Of a stretch of 64,000 bases of DNA, positions 54,646-64,000 are shown one piece after another. The notes below the pieces were generated by a model. That model did no database searches and was not told the DNA's origin. It was given only the letters and a program-made list of their open reading frames with translations. Each line of letters opens with the position of its first letter. Position 1 is the stretch's first letter. The translations under genes were made by a program, and so were the position numbers. This DNA comes from Stenocarpella maydis (lineage: Eukaryota > Ascomycota > Sordariomycetes > Diaporthales > Diaporthaceae): NCBI GenBank assembly GCA_002270565.1, contig NQMI01000002.1, forward strand, positions 940,899 through 1,004,898. Reading direction: 5' to 3'.

Positions 54646-55411
54646 CTAAACCCACCTCCGCTCATAAACCCCGACCCAGAGACCCCACGCGAGCACCTTG
54701 CCCTGGGCTGCCTCGGCAACCTGCTCCCTCGTCGGCCTGCCACGCAGGAGCTCCTTGGGCAGGGCCTCATTCAATGCCACGACCTCGTAGAAATCTGCCC
54801 AACTCGTACGTCAAGGTCTCGCTCAGAAGACTGTCTCTGGGCATGGGATGGTTAGACTTACACCGGTGAGGCCCGTGGTTCATCAGCGGCCGCGGTGGAA
54901 GATACACTACAGGCCTACGGCACAGCCCGTAGTGGAACCCTCCCTTCACAGCGCTCTTGGCCTCGTCGACGACCTCGAGGTCGCCATGTTCAATCTTTGT
55001 GTTTGCGGCACCAATGCCTGCGTATATCCTGTTGGCGACGAGGCAGTGTTAGCCAGGTCGACGACCCCACCCAACACGACGTCGAGACTCACCCATGCGC
55101 GATGGGCGTCGGGAGCGGCCCATCAGGATCCTCAACCACGACCAGCCACTCCTTCACCCGCCCGGCGACGGCTAGCGGCATCTGCCACCGCAAGTCCGGG
55201 GACCTGCCACCCCTCCCCCCCCATCGTGGGAGTGCTCCGTTTTCAGCTGCGCCGGGTTGGCCAGCGTCCCCCGCCCGCATTCCATAGACGTGACCTCGAT
55301 AGTCGGCTCCGGAAGGTCCTTGAAGGCCGGGGAGCGGTAGAAGCTCTTATCGTCGCGGCCTTTGGCGCTTGGCAGGAGCCATGAGAGTGTCACCTCCACA
55401 ATCGGGTGCAT
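54646..55411 (-). pseudogene. PEBP (YbhB/YbcL-like) family gene with apparent frameshift
   Basis: Encodes a phosphatidylethanolamine-binding-protein-like fold of about 211 residues. Exons: 55411-55093, 55028-54862 and 54794-54646. Exon 1 opens MHPIVEVTLSWLLPSAKGRD; then comes the ligand-site motif LVVVEDPDGPLPTP, IAHG split by intron 1, GGFHYGLCRRPVVYLPPRP and NHGPHR, and after intron 2 YFYEVVALNEALP to the stop. Splice phases agree only if one base is added in exon 1: the frame breaks in the run of eight C at 55215-55222 (plus strand). A single-base homopolymer error in the assembly is the simplest explanation; a true mutation is the alternative. No alternative intron was found that restores frame. 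No signal peptide was seen. Confidence 0.78.
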
Positions 55412-55983
55412 CGTGTCTTCCTCGTGTGATGCAAGGGCTTAACATCCAGCCTTCTGAAACCAGCCAAGACGACAGCCTGCTTGTATGGCCTTTGATGGGT
55501 GCCTCTGATTAGGAATGTATCCAGGCGCAGTTCATCACCTCAAGACAACAATCTGTCGCTCAGAACAGGCAACGACGCGAATATATCTGGTCCAGGGCGG
55601 ATCAGCACTGAGGACGAAGGATGCGTCGGTCCCGTCTGCGCCGCCGCTTCGGCACCGAACCAGCTGGCACTCCTCGATACAGCGAAACTTTGGGCGCGTA
55701 CAGGTCACTGTTCGGTCACTTTTCAGTCCCTAACTCCACCGGCTTGTAATTGAGAGCTGATCCGGAGAGGCTCAGCTCCTCGGGCAGCCAAAGAGAGGCC
55801 GGGTTCGCCCAAAAAGCCTCGGGCATCCCAAAGCGGACAGATAGGTACATTGGACAGACGAATCCAAAGACAGTACAACAAGCAGAACCGCATACCACAC
55901 ACCACCCGTACGCCACGCCCACACCCGAGACATATACCAGCCCGCAAGAGCGCGTCCGGCCACGGCTCAACCCGGCCCGGAGC
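55412..55983. other. intergenic
   Basis: About 570 bp upstream of the PEBP gene and downstream of the small Cys-containing gene fragment. Open frames on both strands are unsupported. It must contain the PEBP promoter. Confidence 0.45.
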
Positions 55984-56195
55984 TCACAGCTCCTCCTTCC
56001 CCCCATTCTTCTTCTGCCCGCCGCCCCCGACGAGGCCGCCCAGCCACGAAGCTCCCGGAATGGCCACCCGGGCGGCATGCGGGTACGACTTGCCGTCGAC
56101 CTCGACCCTGGGCTCACAGTCGCACCACTCGCCCTCCGGGACACCGGACAGGGCGCTGGGAATGTGCTTTCCGCATCCGCGCCACGACTTCTTCG
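55984..56195 (-). CDS. small Cys-containing protein, 3' exon only
   Basis: The minus strand from an acceptor CGACACAG (branch CTGAC) gives 69 residues beginning KKSWRGCGKHIPSAL, with EWCDCEPRVEVDGKSYPH, and ending GGKEEL at TGA. Paired Cys, the GCGKH motif and the SALSGVPEGEWCDC spacing resemble small fungal zinc-binding-like proteins in which a first exon adds a CxxC. I could not locate that first exon; nearby minus-strand ATGs give no convincing join. So the gene is partial and its function unknown. The exon is supported mainly by composition and the splice site. Confidence 0.5.
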
Positions 56196-56365
56196 CTGTG
56201 TCGGGCCGGCGCAGTGTCAGTCGCGAATCCCCCCCCCCACCGCCCCGGGCCTCTATGTATCAGGGGTGGTAAAACGGGGGTAGACTTCAGCAATCTGGGC
56301 CTGTGGCTCGCTCATAAACATTCTTGCTCTAGTTGGATGTCGTTGTCGTGCCTTCCTGCTGTGTG

Positions 56366-56400
<35 letters not shown>

Positions 56401-57093
56401 TGGTGTGCTTGTGGTGTGATTTTCGGCATGTGTGGGTAGGCTTGGCGTGCTGCAAGGTGGACTTGAAGTTCCGAGATGTCCTGTGGCTCTTTTATTTCTT
56501 GGAGACGTTGACGAATGCCGGCAGGGTCCTCGACTTTTTATTCGCCGTGCGATCCGGTCCAGGTCGTCTTGGTGGTCGCCGATTCGTCTCGGGGGCCTCC
56601 GACGTTCGCCGATGTCATCTGCCGCTGCGGCCCGAGCGACAGACACCACAGCTGGCAGTTCCGGCCACCGTGTCGGCCTTATCGCCGACCAAAGGCCAAG
56701 CACGGCCCAGACTGAGGTCAGCCTTGTTCAGCAGGTACGATGTTGAATGTCACGATCCACTCAACGCTCGGCCGCTTCAAGGGTTGCCGGTGGTATCTGT
56801 TTTTTACAATTGGGCCGTTCGCTTTTCTTTTTCTTTTTACCCCCCCCCAAAAAAAAAAAAAAAAAAAAACGTTAGGCATCAGTTTGTTATTACATCATAA
56901 GCAGGTGATTACTAGAGAGACTACGGTGACAAAGCAAATGCTAATTAAATGGCTACTCATTAGTGACTGTCGTCTTGCCTCGTGCAAGTACGGTGTGTTC
57001 GTGGTCAAACAACACCTGGCCGCCCTCGCCTCCCTAGGCGGCGGGACCCTCTCAGACGTCGTCTGGAAAGGCCCGGTAGCCTCAGAAGGCCAT
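56196..57093. other. region with GT microsatellite and homopolymers
   Basis: Contains (TG)16 at 56367-56398, a nine-base C run at 56840-56848 and a 21-base A run at 56849-56869. The missing 5' exon of the small Cys gene should lie in the first part. Other open frames have no support. Confidence 0.5.
56367..56398. repeat. (TG)16 dinucleotide microsatellite
   Basis: Perfect 32-bp TG tract. No coding overlap is supported. Confidence 0.95.
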
Positions 57094-58235
57094 CTAGTTC
57101 TTGTGGAGCTTGGCCTTGATCTTATCCTTCAGGCTCGCCTTGTCCTTCTTGGAGTCGGGGGATTCCGAGGTCGCCTCATCAGCCTTGCCCTCCGTCTTCT
57201 TGCCGGCGGCGGCTGCGGCCTGCGTGGTTATTCCCTTCTCCTCCAGAAGGCCTGTACATCATGTTAGCAAGGGGTTGTTTCACTGGGTAGTGTTGTCATC
57301 CAGGCCCCCCCCGGGGGAGGGGGGTAGGGGGTTGACCAAACACTTACGGTCAGCCTCGCGGCCAGCGCCCGGGTTCGTCGCATCAAAATTCCCACCATCA
57401 ACAGCTAGGCCGGAGCTCTTCACATACTGCTCGCCGGTGCCCTCGCCCTTGCTCTTGGCGCCTGGGCCATCCTCCTCGGCGCCGCCCGCGGCAGACGAGT
57501 CTTTTGCCGAGGACCCGGCATCACCGCCGTGTGCCTTGGCCACCTCCTCGAGAGGCTTGGGACCGGGCCCCTCGATCTTGGTGGGGTTGTCGGAGTTGTC
57601 GAGGCCGCCAGCGTCGTCGACGTTCTTGCGCTCGGCCTCCTTCTTGGGGTCCGCGGTGGCCGAGTCCGGATCTCTGATGTCGGCTTGGGGCGCCTTGAAG
57701 CCCGTGTCGCCGGTGGTGGATGGGTGGTCTGCCGTGGGGCCCCTGGGGCCGGTCTGTGAGATGACGTCGGTGGAATCCTTAGCACCAGCCGGGGTGGTGT
57801 CTGTAGAGGCGGTGGTGGGCAGCCCGGCCGAGGTGCTCTCGCTTCCGTTCTGCACGGTGCTGGGGGTAGTAGAGTTTGTGGTGTTTGTTGTGGTTTTAGT
57901 TGCCCCAGATTCTGCCCGGGAAAAGGTCAGTCAGTAACTGCCTGGTGTAAACTTGTATTGGGCTCTTTAAAAAGCAGCAAGAGGACCAGCAGTGGGTGAG
58001 CGAGTGGGCGCATACCAATGTTGCCAGCGTCGTAGGGCTCCCCGGCGGCGGTGTTGCCCAGCTTGCCTGAGACGGGCTCGGTTCCCTTTGTCTCGTTGTT
58101 CATGGTCTCTGTACCGGGTTTGACGTGGTCGCTGGTGGTGGCGCTTGTGGTGGTGTTGTCCTTGGTGGTGTTATCGTTGTTGTCACCCCAGATGGCCTTG
58201 GCCGCGGTGCTTGCCATCGAGTTTATAGTCTCCAT
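57094..58235 (-). CDS. hydrophilin-like disordered protein
   Basis: Three exons (58235-58016, 57911-57348, 57251-57094) encode 313 residues; introns of 104 and 96 bp split codons that rejoin as Glu and Arg. After a short N-terminal helix (METINSMASTAAKAIWGDN) the protein is almost entirely Asn, Thr, Ser, Gly, Asp, Pro and Lys, with no hydrophobic core. The C-terminus is Lys/Asp-rich (SKKDKASLKDKIKAKLHKN). This composition fits hydrophilins or LEA-like stress proteins of fungi, including those made during conidiation or drying. That role is inferred from composition alone; no LEA family repeat was recognised. The start METINSMAST is the first in-frame ATG. Confidence 0.75.
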
Positions 58236-59655
58236 TGTGGGTCAATTGATGGCGTCGGGGGCCGGGCAGAGTTCAATGTAGTTGTGGCAGAGTGATGTAA
58301 TAGCGGGGCCCGTCAGGCTGAGAGAGAATGAGTGAGAATGATCGAGTGAGATGATGCGTGACGTTGATGTGTGGCTGTTCTTTTGCCTGTTCCTGATTGC
58401 GTAGGGGGGGAGGGAGGGTATGAGTGATGGGCGGTGGTCAGTCAGACGATCAGTTCTGTATACACCACCATTGCTACGAGACATGCAGGTTGGTTCTGGG
58501 TAACTGCTCCCAGCTGACGGGCTTGAGTGGGCAGTGGGTCATTAATAAGAGGAACAACAGTCTGGACCGACCTCACCACCCCTGCTGTGTAAAGGTCTGA
58601 CGTCTTTGGGCCTTGTTTCTTTGCTTGATATCGTCTCGCGTGGCTGGAAGGGAGGGTGACGTACTTGGTGCAGGGTGCCGCCTGGAGGAGCATGGGTTTC
58701 TTTCTTGCCCGGTCATGTCTGGCGCAAGCCTAAGTACTGGCCTGGCACGCTTATTAGCCCCGTGTTGGTCTATCGCATCATGGGCAATGGCCATATCTAG
58801 GTACATAGCATGTACAACCCCCAGGCGCCAAGCCAGGCAGTCTGTGGTGTCGAGGTGCCCTGGTTGCTTGGTTTGGGCCAAGCTTCTTGCCATGGCTCTT
58901 GGGATACCTCCCTCCCTACATGCTACTATGGGGCGGGCCTAGCTTCTTGTGGACGGACTGCAGCCGGACCACGGTGGGGATGCAGACGAGCTGACGAGGT
59001 CTCGTCTTTGATCAAAGCACTGAGCTCTAGTGTAAAATGCAGCTTTCTATACCATGGGCTCCTGGCTCACACGAGGTTGTGGAATCGTAGCAGGAACTCA
59101 ATGTCGTGCCCGGAAGCGGCCAAGCGATGACATTGCTGTGCCACATCGTGGGGAACGCACACCAGTTTAGTGTAAACTAGTGTACTTGGGGTGGGTGGGG
59201 CACTAAAGACGTCATCCCGTCCCGCAGGGACCTCAGGCATGCTGAGGGGCTGACATCTGCTTGGAATGATTGCAACCGCACTACTGCAACGCTAGTGGCG
59301 GTTCTCAGCGTGCTTGCTTGCATGGCTGTCACTCACCTTCTCGGCCGGTGAGACCAAGCAGCCCGAATGTCACTACGTAAACCTGACCAACTTGGTACTC
59401 TCATAGGCCAGCTCGCCATCCATTTCCTCTGTGTAGGTGGTTCGCTGCTGACAAGCCCATCATGAGATTCTGCCAATCATCAAGTGATCTCGTAGGGCTG
59501 GAGGAGGGTGAGGACCGACGCATACTCGGCGAGCATGATACTGCATCATCTTGGCCAACAATAATTGAAACGTAGTGGTATCTCATCGCCTCTGGCTTAC
59601 ACGAAAACCGCGCAAGGCAGAATACACGTCCCTTTCCGTGCCCGGCACGACAACA
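58236..59655. other. intergenic, 1.4 kb
   Basis: Upstream of the hydrophilin-like gene and downstream of the 1225-residue gene, both on the minus strand. It should contain the hydrophilin promoter. Open frames on both strands overlap without domains. Nothing else was recognised. Confidence 0.5.
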
Positions 59656-62600
59656 TCAGCCCCTCCAATATCCTGCCTCGGCCTCCTCCTTCCCCAGGCT
59701 GAGCCTCGACAGGCCCGCCTCCATCTCGCCAAGGGCCCCGTTCCTGCTGCCAGGCATGCCACTAACCGACGATGCTCTGTCCACTGCACCTTCTCCCGCA
59801 ACATCATGGGCGCTCATCCTCATCGAGCCCTTGCCCTTCATCAGGCTCCGGCGCTTGGCAGCTGCGATGGACCGTAGCTCGGCATCGAGGTCAGACTCAT
59901 CACCCTGGGGCTCGCAGTACCCCTCATCGCGCTCACTGGCGCTGACGCTGACGCCGTCGTCCACCATCTTCACCACCGGCTCCCCACCAGGAAGCCTGAC
60001 CTCTGTGGCCCCCAGCGTCTCCGCAATATCCAGGAGCAGCACGTCCATCGGGCAGATATACGCTACTCGCTTGCGCTGGGACCACGCCAGTACGTGCCCG
60101 CACACCTGTCCGTTGGTGCGTTCCACTATCCAAGCCCCGCTGTCGCCCGGTAGTCCCAGGGGCCGCCGGGGCCTGCCGCTGGCGGTCCTCTCCGACGCCG
60201 GCGAGCTCGTGATCTGGTACGTGTGGCTGGGCGACGTCCGGCCGTATATCTTGACCGAAGTCAGTGTCGGTAGTATGACTCCAGTCTGCAGGCCGCTGGT
60301 GCGAGCCATGCACTGCACTTCCAGGTTTGGCAGAGAGCTGGACGGCACTACCGAAGTCGGGCGTATCGGCTGCAACACAGTGCTGTCGGCGACGGGGATC
60401 TCGTTGTCCTGGGGCAGCCGGTCCTCTTTGAATTCAAAGAGGGCCCAGTCGATCTCATGCACCAGGCCGCGGTCATCATGGCGGCGGCGGATGCCGCTCG
60501 AGGCGAACACTTCACCGAGGCCGAAGCTGTCCAGGTGCTCTTCGTCTTGCGTGTCCGGGCTGGCAAAGAACCCCTCCTCGACGTCGTCAAGGGCCGGCTG
60601 GCTCACAATGTACCCGTCTCCGCAGCCTGGCTCTACGCCCGGGATATCACCGACCTCGGGGTATTGATCTTCCTCGGACTCGTCGTCAGAGTATTCGCTG
60701 GTGGCGGCAGACTCGGTGAATGCATCGGACCCGTCATCGGAGAACTCGGCCGCGAAGTCTTCAGCGTCGCTACTGCTTCCCGAGTTGGGCGAGTCCTCAT
60801 CTGGATACTGCTGCGCGTACCAGGCAGCCAGGTCAGGCACCTGGTTCTCAGAGCCTGCTCCGCTCCGCTGTGGCTGCTGTGGCCCCTCAGCGGCAGATAC
60901 CTCTGGATCGTCAAGCATGTGGTGCACTGTCATGCCATAGGTCTTGTCGTCAACCACAACTAGTCCTCCGAAGCTGACTGGTGGTAAGTGACGATCGCCA
61001 ATCCAAGCTCCTATACTGGCTCCATTCAGTGGGCGCTCCTGGAAGCCACCATTAGCTGCCACTACTTCGCCTTGCTCGGCACTCTCTAGGTGGGCCATGC
61101 TGCGCTGAGTACCTTGATTTCGAGACCGGAGGACTTGTCCTCGGCAAACCTTCAGGGCGAAGCCTGTGGTACCGTCGAACAGTGCACCCATCTTCCGCCT
61201 CAGGATTGCCTTGACCTTTGAGACAGAGGTGCAAACTACCAGCACGGTCGGTGTCGTCTCCTTTGCTGTCTCGCCAATCGACTCGAGTGAGATCTCCACC
61301 GATTCGGGGTTCTTGCGATAGAAGTGTCGGAGAGCCTGGTTGATCTGTGGCATGAGCACGGCGTTCCAGTGCTCAACAGCCTCGGGAGGCAGTGGTGTGT
61401 GCGGGTAGAGGCGACTCTTGGCCGATCGCTTTGCTCGGGATTCGGTAGAAGCAGGGGCTACTTGGTCGGTGAGCAGACAGGATTGTATGTGGAGTGTGGG
61501 GGGCATACCTCGCTGGGTTTGGGTCTCTGCTGGTGCAGACCCTGCAGGCACCCTCGATAGCGTTTCCTGAGATGTCGGGGCAAAGCCAGCCTCGCGGGCC
61601 TTGTCATCCCTCGAGGATGATGCGATAGCCTTGTCGGACTTCAGCCCATCTGCCTGTTTGGACGAGGATTGGAGCCCCAAATCGCCACTCAGTCGGTCCT
61701 CAAGGCCACCGACGCTGTCGAGTATCGCGCAGACCTCGAGGTATCGGCTGGCGCTGACTTGGACACGCGTCATGACTTGGTTGCTGTCCGTGCCGGCTGC
61801 CAGCTCTTCGTCGACCGCTCTCCAACACGTCTGGGCTGCTTTCATGTACAGCGTTCCACAGGTCTTGGCCAGCTGCTCCAGAACGACCTCGGGTACGGAT
61901 GTGGCTGATGGTGATGAGACGAGGTTCTCCAGGTTCGTCCACATGCCTATGGACAGCAGGAGCATGCCGAGTGAGTAGACGTCGAATGCCTTGGAGTCAG
62001 GATTCGATAGTGGAGATTGCTGAGCTGTGGTTTTTGGGTCGAGGGGATGCCTGTAGAGCGATGCGGTGGGTGTTGACCCCTCGTCAAAGCTCTCAGGAAA
62101 CAAGTCAAAGGATGAAATCAGTGGCCGCCTGATGTCAACCTCGCCAGCACCCATGCCCGGTTCAACGCCGACTGCCTTGCAAAATGAAACACTAGAATTT
62201 GTCAGGTTGCCGTGGGTGATGCCGCGTGCGTGCATGTCGAACACAGTGTTTGCGAGGTTGTATGCAAGCCGGAACTTGGCCTCAAGGGTAGGCTCAAAGC
62301 CAGGGCGTGCCAAAAGGTCTGACAGTGAGCAGAGCGTGTTTAGGGTGTTATGCGTGAGGGGCTCATAAGAGATGGGATTGAAGCCCGGTGGGAAGTGGTA
62401 GACCAGGCCAAGTCTCGAATTGTCCATGTCTTCGAAGTAGCCGAGCAGCTGAGGAAGCCCAGTCCAAGAGCCCGGGGAGCGTTGTGGTTCTGTCTGCAGA
62501 CCAGCAGAAAGCTTCTCGAACCGAGACATATCTGGCATAATGCCTGTGGCAGAGTACATGGGATCAAACTCGGCATGTTCTAGAAGCAGTGCAGTGTACG

Positions 62601-63333
62601 GGCGGCCATTGTTCCTAGTCAAGTCGGAATATGCTTGTTTGCTCATGTAGACAATGTCCCGTGGGGGGACGTCAGGAGTCGTCTCGGACATGGGGATTGG
62701 CTGTCTGTCTCTCAGGCTGGTCAATGTCTGAGGGTTGACCTGCTGTGGTGTCTGCATCCTGGTCGACTCAAATGCCCTCAGTTCCTCGGTGGAGGCTCCC
62801 TGGTATGGCCTGGCTCGTGCTGATGATGCAGCATTTGATCTCGTCCTAGAAAGGTCGTATAGTGTGTCGATGGATGTAGTCAGATCTCTGACCAAGTCTT
62901 CAAAGCGAGCTTTGTCCCAGGGCACAATGGGGATCTTCTTGTCCCCTAGGGGCCTGGGGACACTGCCGGCCTGCCGCCTGGAACTCTCCCATAGCGGTTC
63001 CGCTTCGGCGAGGATCTCCTTGATGGTCGACATGATACTCCCGACAACCTCGCTGAGGCCGGCCTTTGACAAGGAGTCATCGATGATGTCCTGGTGGCCG
63101 GGGTCGGACCATTCCAGGCCCCAGGTGACGAGGCGGTCATTCTGGATCTTCAGTTTCCGGTGCAGGGACTTGATGTCTGGGTCCTCGGCGTTCTGAACTG
63201 GCTCCTTGACAAAGTCAGAGGACTTTTTCGTGTCGTTATAGAGCCGACTGAGCCGCCGTTGGACGGGCAGCTGGTAGCCGCCCTGGGGGATCCCATAAGA
63301 CTCCATGATGTGGCGGCGGTGCGAGGGATACAC
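59656..63333 (-). CDS. HeLo-like / pseudokinase / trypsin-like protease fusion
   Basis: Single-exon gene of 1225 residues. Region 1 (about 25-165): helical, with RKLKIQNDRLVTWGLEWS and LSKAGLSEVVGSIMSTIKEI, resembling HeLo-type domains of fungal cell-death proteins. Region 2 (about 225-500): kinase-like, with GLVYHFPPG, a catalytic-loop position reading ITHGNLTNSS (HGN374-376 replaces HRD) and FDVYSLGMLLL; no DFG and no clear Lys, so catalytically dead. Region 3 (about 640-1120): a trypsin-like fold with GASIGAWIG, FGGLVVVDDKTYGMTVHHML (His804 or 805), DWALFEF (Asp962) and LPGDSGAWIV (Ser1065), a full plausible triad. An acidic Ser/Asp-rich insertion (about 840-900) separates His and Asp. A second start at residue 10 is possible. 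Role in regulated cell death or incompatibility is inference. Confidence 0.8.
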   Translation of the reverse strand: MYPSHRRHIMESYGIPQGGYQLPVQRRLSRLYNDTKKSSDFVKEPVQNAEDPDIKSLHRKLKIQNDRLVTWGLEWSDPGHQDIIDDSLSKAGLSEVVGSIMSTIKEILAEAEPLWESSRRQAGSVPRPLGDKKIPIVPWDKARFEDLVRDLTTSIDTLYDLSRTRSNAASSARARPYQGASTEELRAFESTRMQTPQQVNPQTLTSLRDRQPIPMSETTPDVPPRDIVYMSKQAYSDLTRNNGRPYTALLLEHAEFDPMYSATGIMPDMSRFEKLSAGLQTEPQRSPGSWTGLPQLLGYFEDMDNSRLGLVYHFPPGFNPISYEPLTHNTLNTLCSLSDLLARPGFEPTLEAKFRLAYNLANTVFDMHARGITHGNLTNSSVSFCKAVGVEPGMGAGEVDIRRPLISSFDLFPESFDEGSTPTASLYRHPLDPKTTAQQSPLSNPDSKAFDVYSLGMLLLSIGMWTNLENLVSSPSATSVPEVVLEQLAKTCGTLYMKAAQTCWRAVDEELAAGTDSNQVMTRVQVSASRYLEVCAILDSVGGLEDRLSGDLGLQSSSKQADGLKSDKAIASSSRDDKAREAGFAPTSQETLSRVPAGSAPAETQTQRGMPPTLHIQSCLLTDQVAPASTESRAKRSAKSRLYPHTPLPPEAVEHWNAVLMPQINQALRHFYRKNPESVEISLESIGETAKETTPTVLVVCTSVSKVKAILRRKMGALFDGTTGFALKVCRGQVLRSRNQGTQRSMAHLESAEQGEVVAANGGFQERPLNGASIGAWIGDRHLPPVSFGGLVVVDDKTYGMTVHHMLDDPEVSAAEGPQQPQRSGAGSENQVPDLAAWYAQQYPDEDSPNSGSSSDAEDFAAEFSDDGSDAFTESAATSEYSDDESEEDQYPEVGDIPGVEPGCGDGYIVSQPALDDVEEGFFASPDTQDEEHLDSFGLGEVFASSGIRRRHDDRGLVHEIDWALFEFKEDRLPQDNEIPVADSTVLQPIRPTSVVPSSSLPNLEVQCMARTSGLQTGVILPTLTSVKIYGRTSPSHTYQITSSPASERTASGRPRRPLGLPGDSGAWIVERTNGQVCGHVLAWSQRKRVAYICPMDVLLLDIAETLGATEVRLPGGEPVVKMVDDGVSVSASERDEGYCEPQGDESDLDAELRSIAAAKRRSLMKGKGSMRMSAHDVAGEGAVDRASSVSGMPGSRNGALGEMEAGLSRLSLGKEEAEAGYWRG

Positions 63334-64000
63334 GCCCTCGCTCGGAATAAGAGAGTTACGGCGGCGGCGGCAGTTGGGGCAAGGACAAGAGTTCTGTGGT
63401 GATGTTGTCTATTTACCTCATTTCCCCAGGCGTATGGCAGAGTGAAGAGTATCTCTCGGAGGGGGGGGGAGTGGCCGAGAGAACGAAGGTGGACCCGGGA
63501 GAAATGCTCAGGAGCCGGGAGTATGTTGGCCGTAGTTGGCGGGCCTATGCGACAAGGCTAGAGACCAACTGCTAGTTGCGTACGGCTCAGCCAAGGTCAG
63601 AGATGGCAGCTGGCATGCGGCGCAGAAGGGTGATATGACTGAGAGAAGCAAGGGGGAAGAGGCATTGTCGAGATCAGGGCCGTCTAGTGTTTCAACAGAG
63701 GGCCACGAGAGGGGGAGCCTCCGACCCCATAGACCCGGGAGGTGAGCGCAGATGAAACAAGAAGAGGCGGAAACACGCCAGGACACAGCAGTGTCAATGT
63801 CAAGCTCCGGGCTGGGTGGTCCCAAGCATCGCGTCGATAGCGTGGTTGCACCCCGTCTTGCGTGCGCGGTGGCCAGGCCCAACATGGATGTGGGCGGTCC
63901 GGCCTTGCAAATGGGATGCCGGATAATTTGTCTGCCTAACGCCAGAACAAGCGGGCCTTTCTGTGTCTTCGCGTCGGGGCGTCGTGGCGGCACGCTTACG
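63334..64000. promoter_or_regulatory. upstream region of the 1225-residue gene, to window end
   Basis: The last 667 bp hold the promoter and leader of the large minus-strand gene. A 161-codon minus-strand frame (63508-63993) reaches the window edge but has no recognisable domain or continuation and is not called. Confidence 0.45.

Noticed and set aside
59756..60667. 303-codon plus-strand frame
   Set aside because: Antisense to the 1225-residue gene and without family similarity.
63508..63993. 161-codon minus-strand frame at window end
   Set aside because: No domain, no splice support, low-complexity Pro/Leu/Ser product.
1..64000. CRISPR arrays, bacterial operons or prophage
   Set aside because: No spaced direct repeats or ribosome-binding-site-linked gene strings; spliceosomal introns and a eukaryotic intron-bearing tRNA show the DNA is fungal.

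Overview
This window comes from a filamentous ascomycete, most likely a Pezizomycete such as a Sordariomycete. Protein-coding genes carry few, short introns (about 43-194 bp) with fungal branch sites (CTAAC/CTGAC). Several families are typical of this group: a CFEM-domain PTH11-like receptor, a Zn2Cys6 regulator with a fungal-specific activation domain, an Ark1/Prk1-type actin-regulating kinase, a TTI1 homologue and a HeLo-like protein. A 14.7 kb AT-rich block (about 9.77-24.4 kb) and the first ~400 bp are saturated with TpA and with C-to-T/G-to-A transition stops, the mark of repeat-induced point mutation (RIP). The species cannot be named from the sequence alone.

Layout. 0.6-9.7 kb is a gene-rich segment: an MBL-fold hydrolase (-), a DUF423/TMEM256 membrane protein (+), an SqdX/SQD2-like family 4 glycosyltransferase (-) sharing a 1.4 kb divergent intergenic region with a UDP-glucose 6-dehydrogenase (+), and a MARVEL-like membrane protein (+). 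9.8-24.4 kb is the RIP block. It holds an intact intron-containing tRNA-Asp(GTC), a decayed Ty3/gypsy element (LTRs at about 10.95-11.20 and 23.82-24.07 kb, RT/RNase H/integrase remnants on the minus strand), and a second LTR element nested inside it (LTRs at about 15.59-15.96 and 22.95-23.35 kb). 24.4-28.4 kb has ordinary base composition but no gene I can support. 28.5-35.3 kb carries the CFEM/PTH11-like receptor and a 999-residue Ser/Thr/Pro- and Ala-rich protein. 36.5-46.1 kb carries the Ark-type kinase, a DUF1749 alpha/beta hydrolase and TTI1. 46.1-49.5 kb is nearly empty. 49.5-58.2 kb carries an amino-acid permease facing a Leu3/PrtT-like Zn2Cys6 regulator, a PEBP-family gene with an apparent one-base frameshift, part of a small Cys-containing protein gene, and a hydrophilin-like disordered protein. 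59.7-63.3 kb is one 1225-residue ORF.

How genes may work together (inference). The dehydrogenase makes UDP-glucuronate and its divergent neighbour resembles glycolipid synthases that use UDP-glucuronate or UDP-sulfoquinovose, so the pair could make a glucuronosyl glycolipid. The permease and the Leu3/PrtT-like regulator could be a nitrogen or amino-acid acquisition pair. The most unusual gene is the 1225-residue protein: a HeLo-like helical N-terminus, a kinase-like domain with HGN in place of HRD, and a C-terminal trypsin-like domain with a plausible His/Asp/Ser triad. That layout suggests a self-contained sensor-protease, possibly in fungal cell-death or heterokaryon incompatibility.
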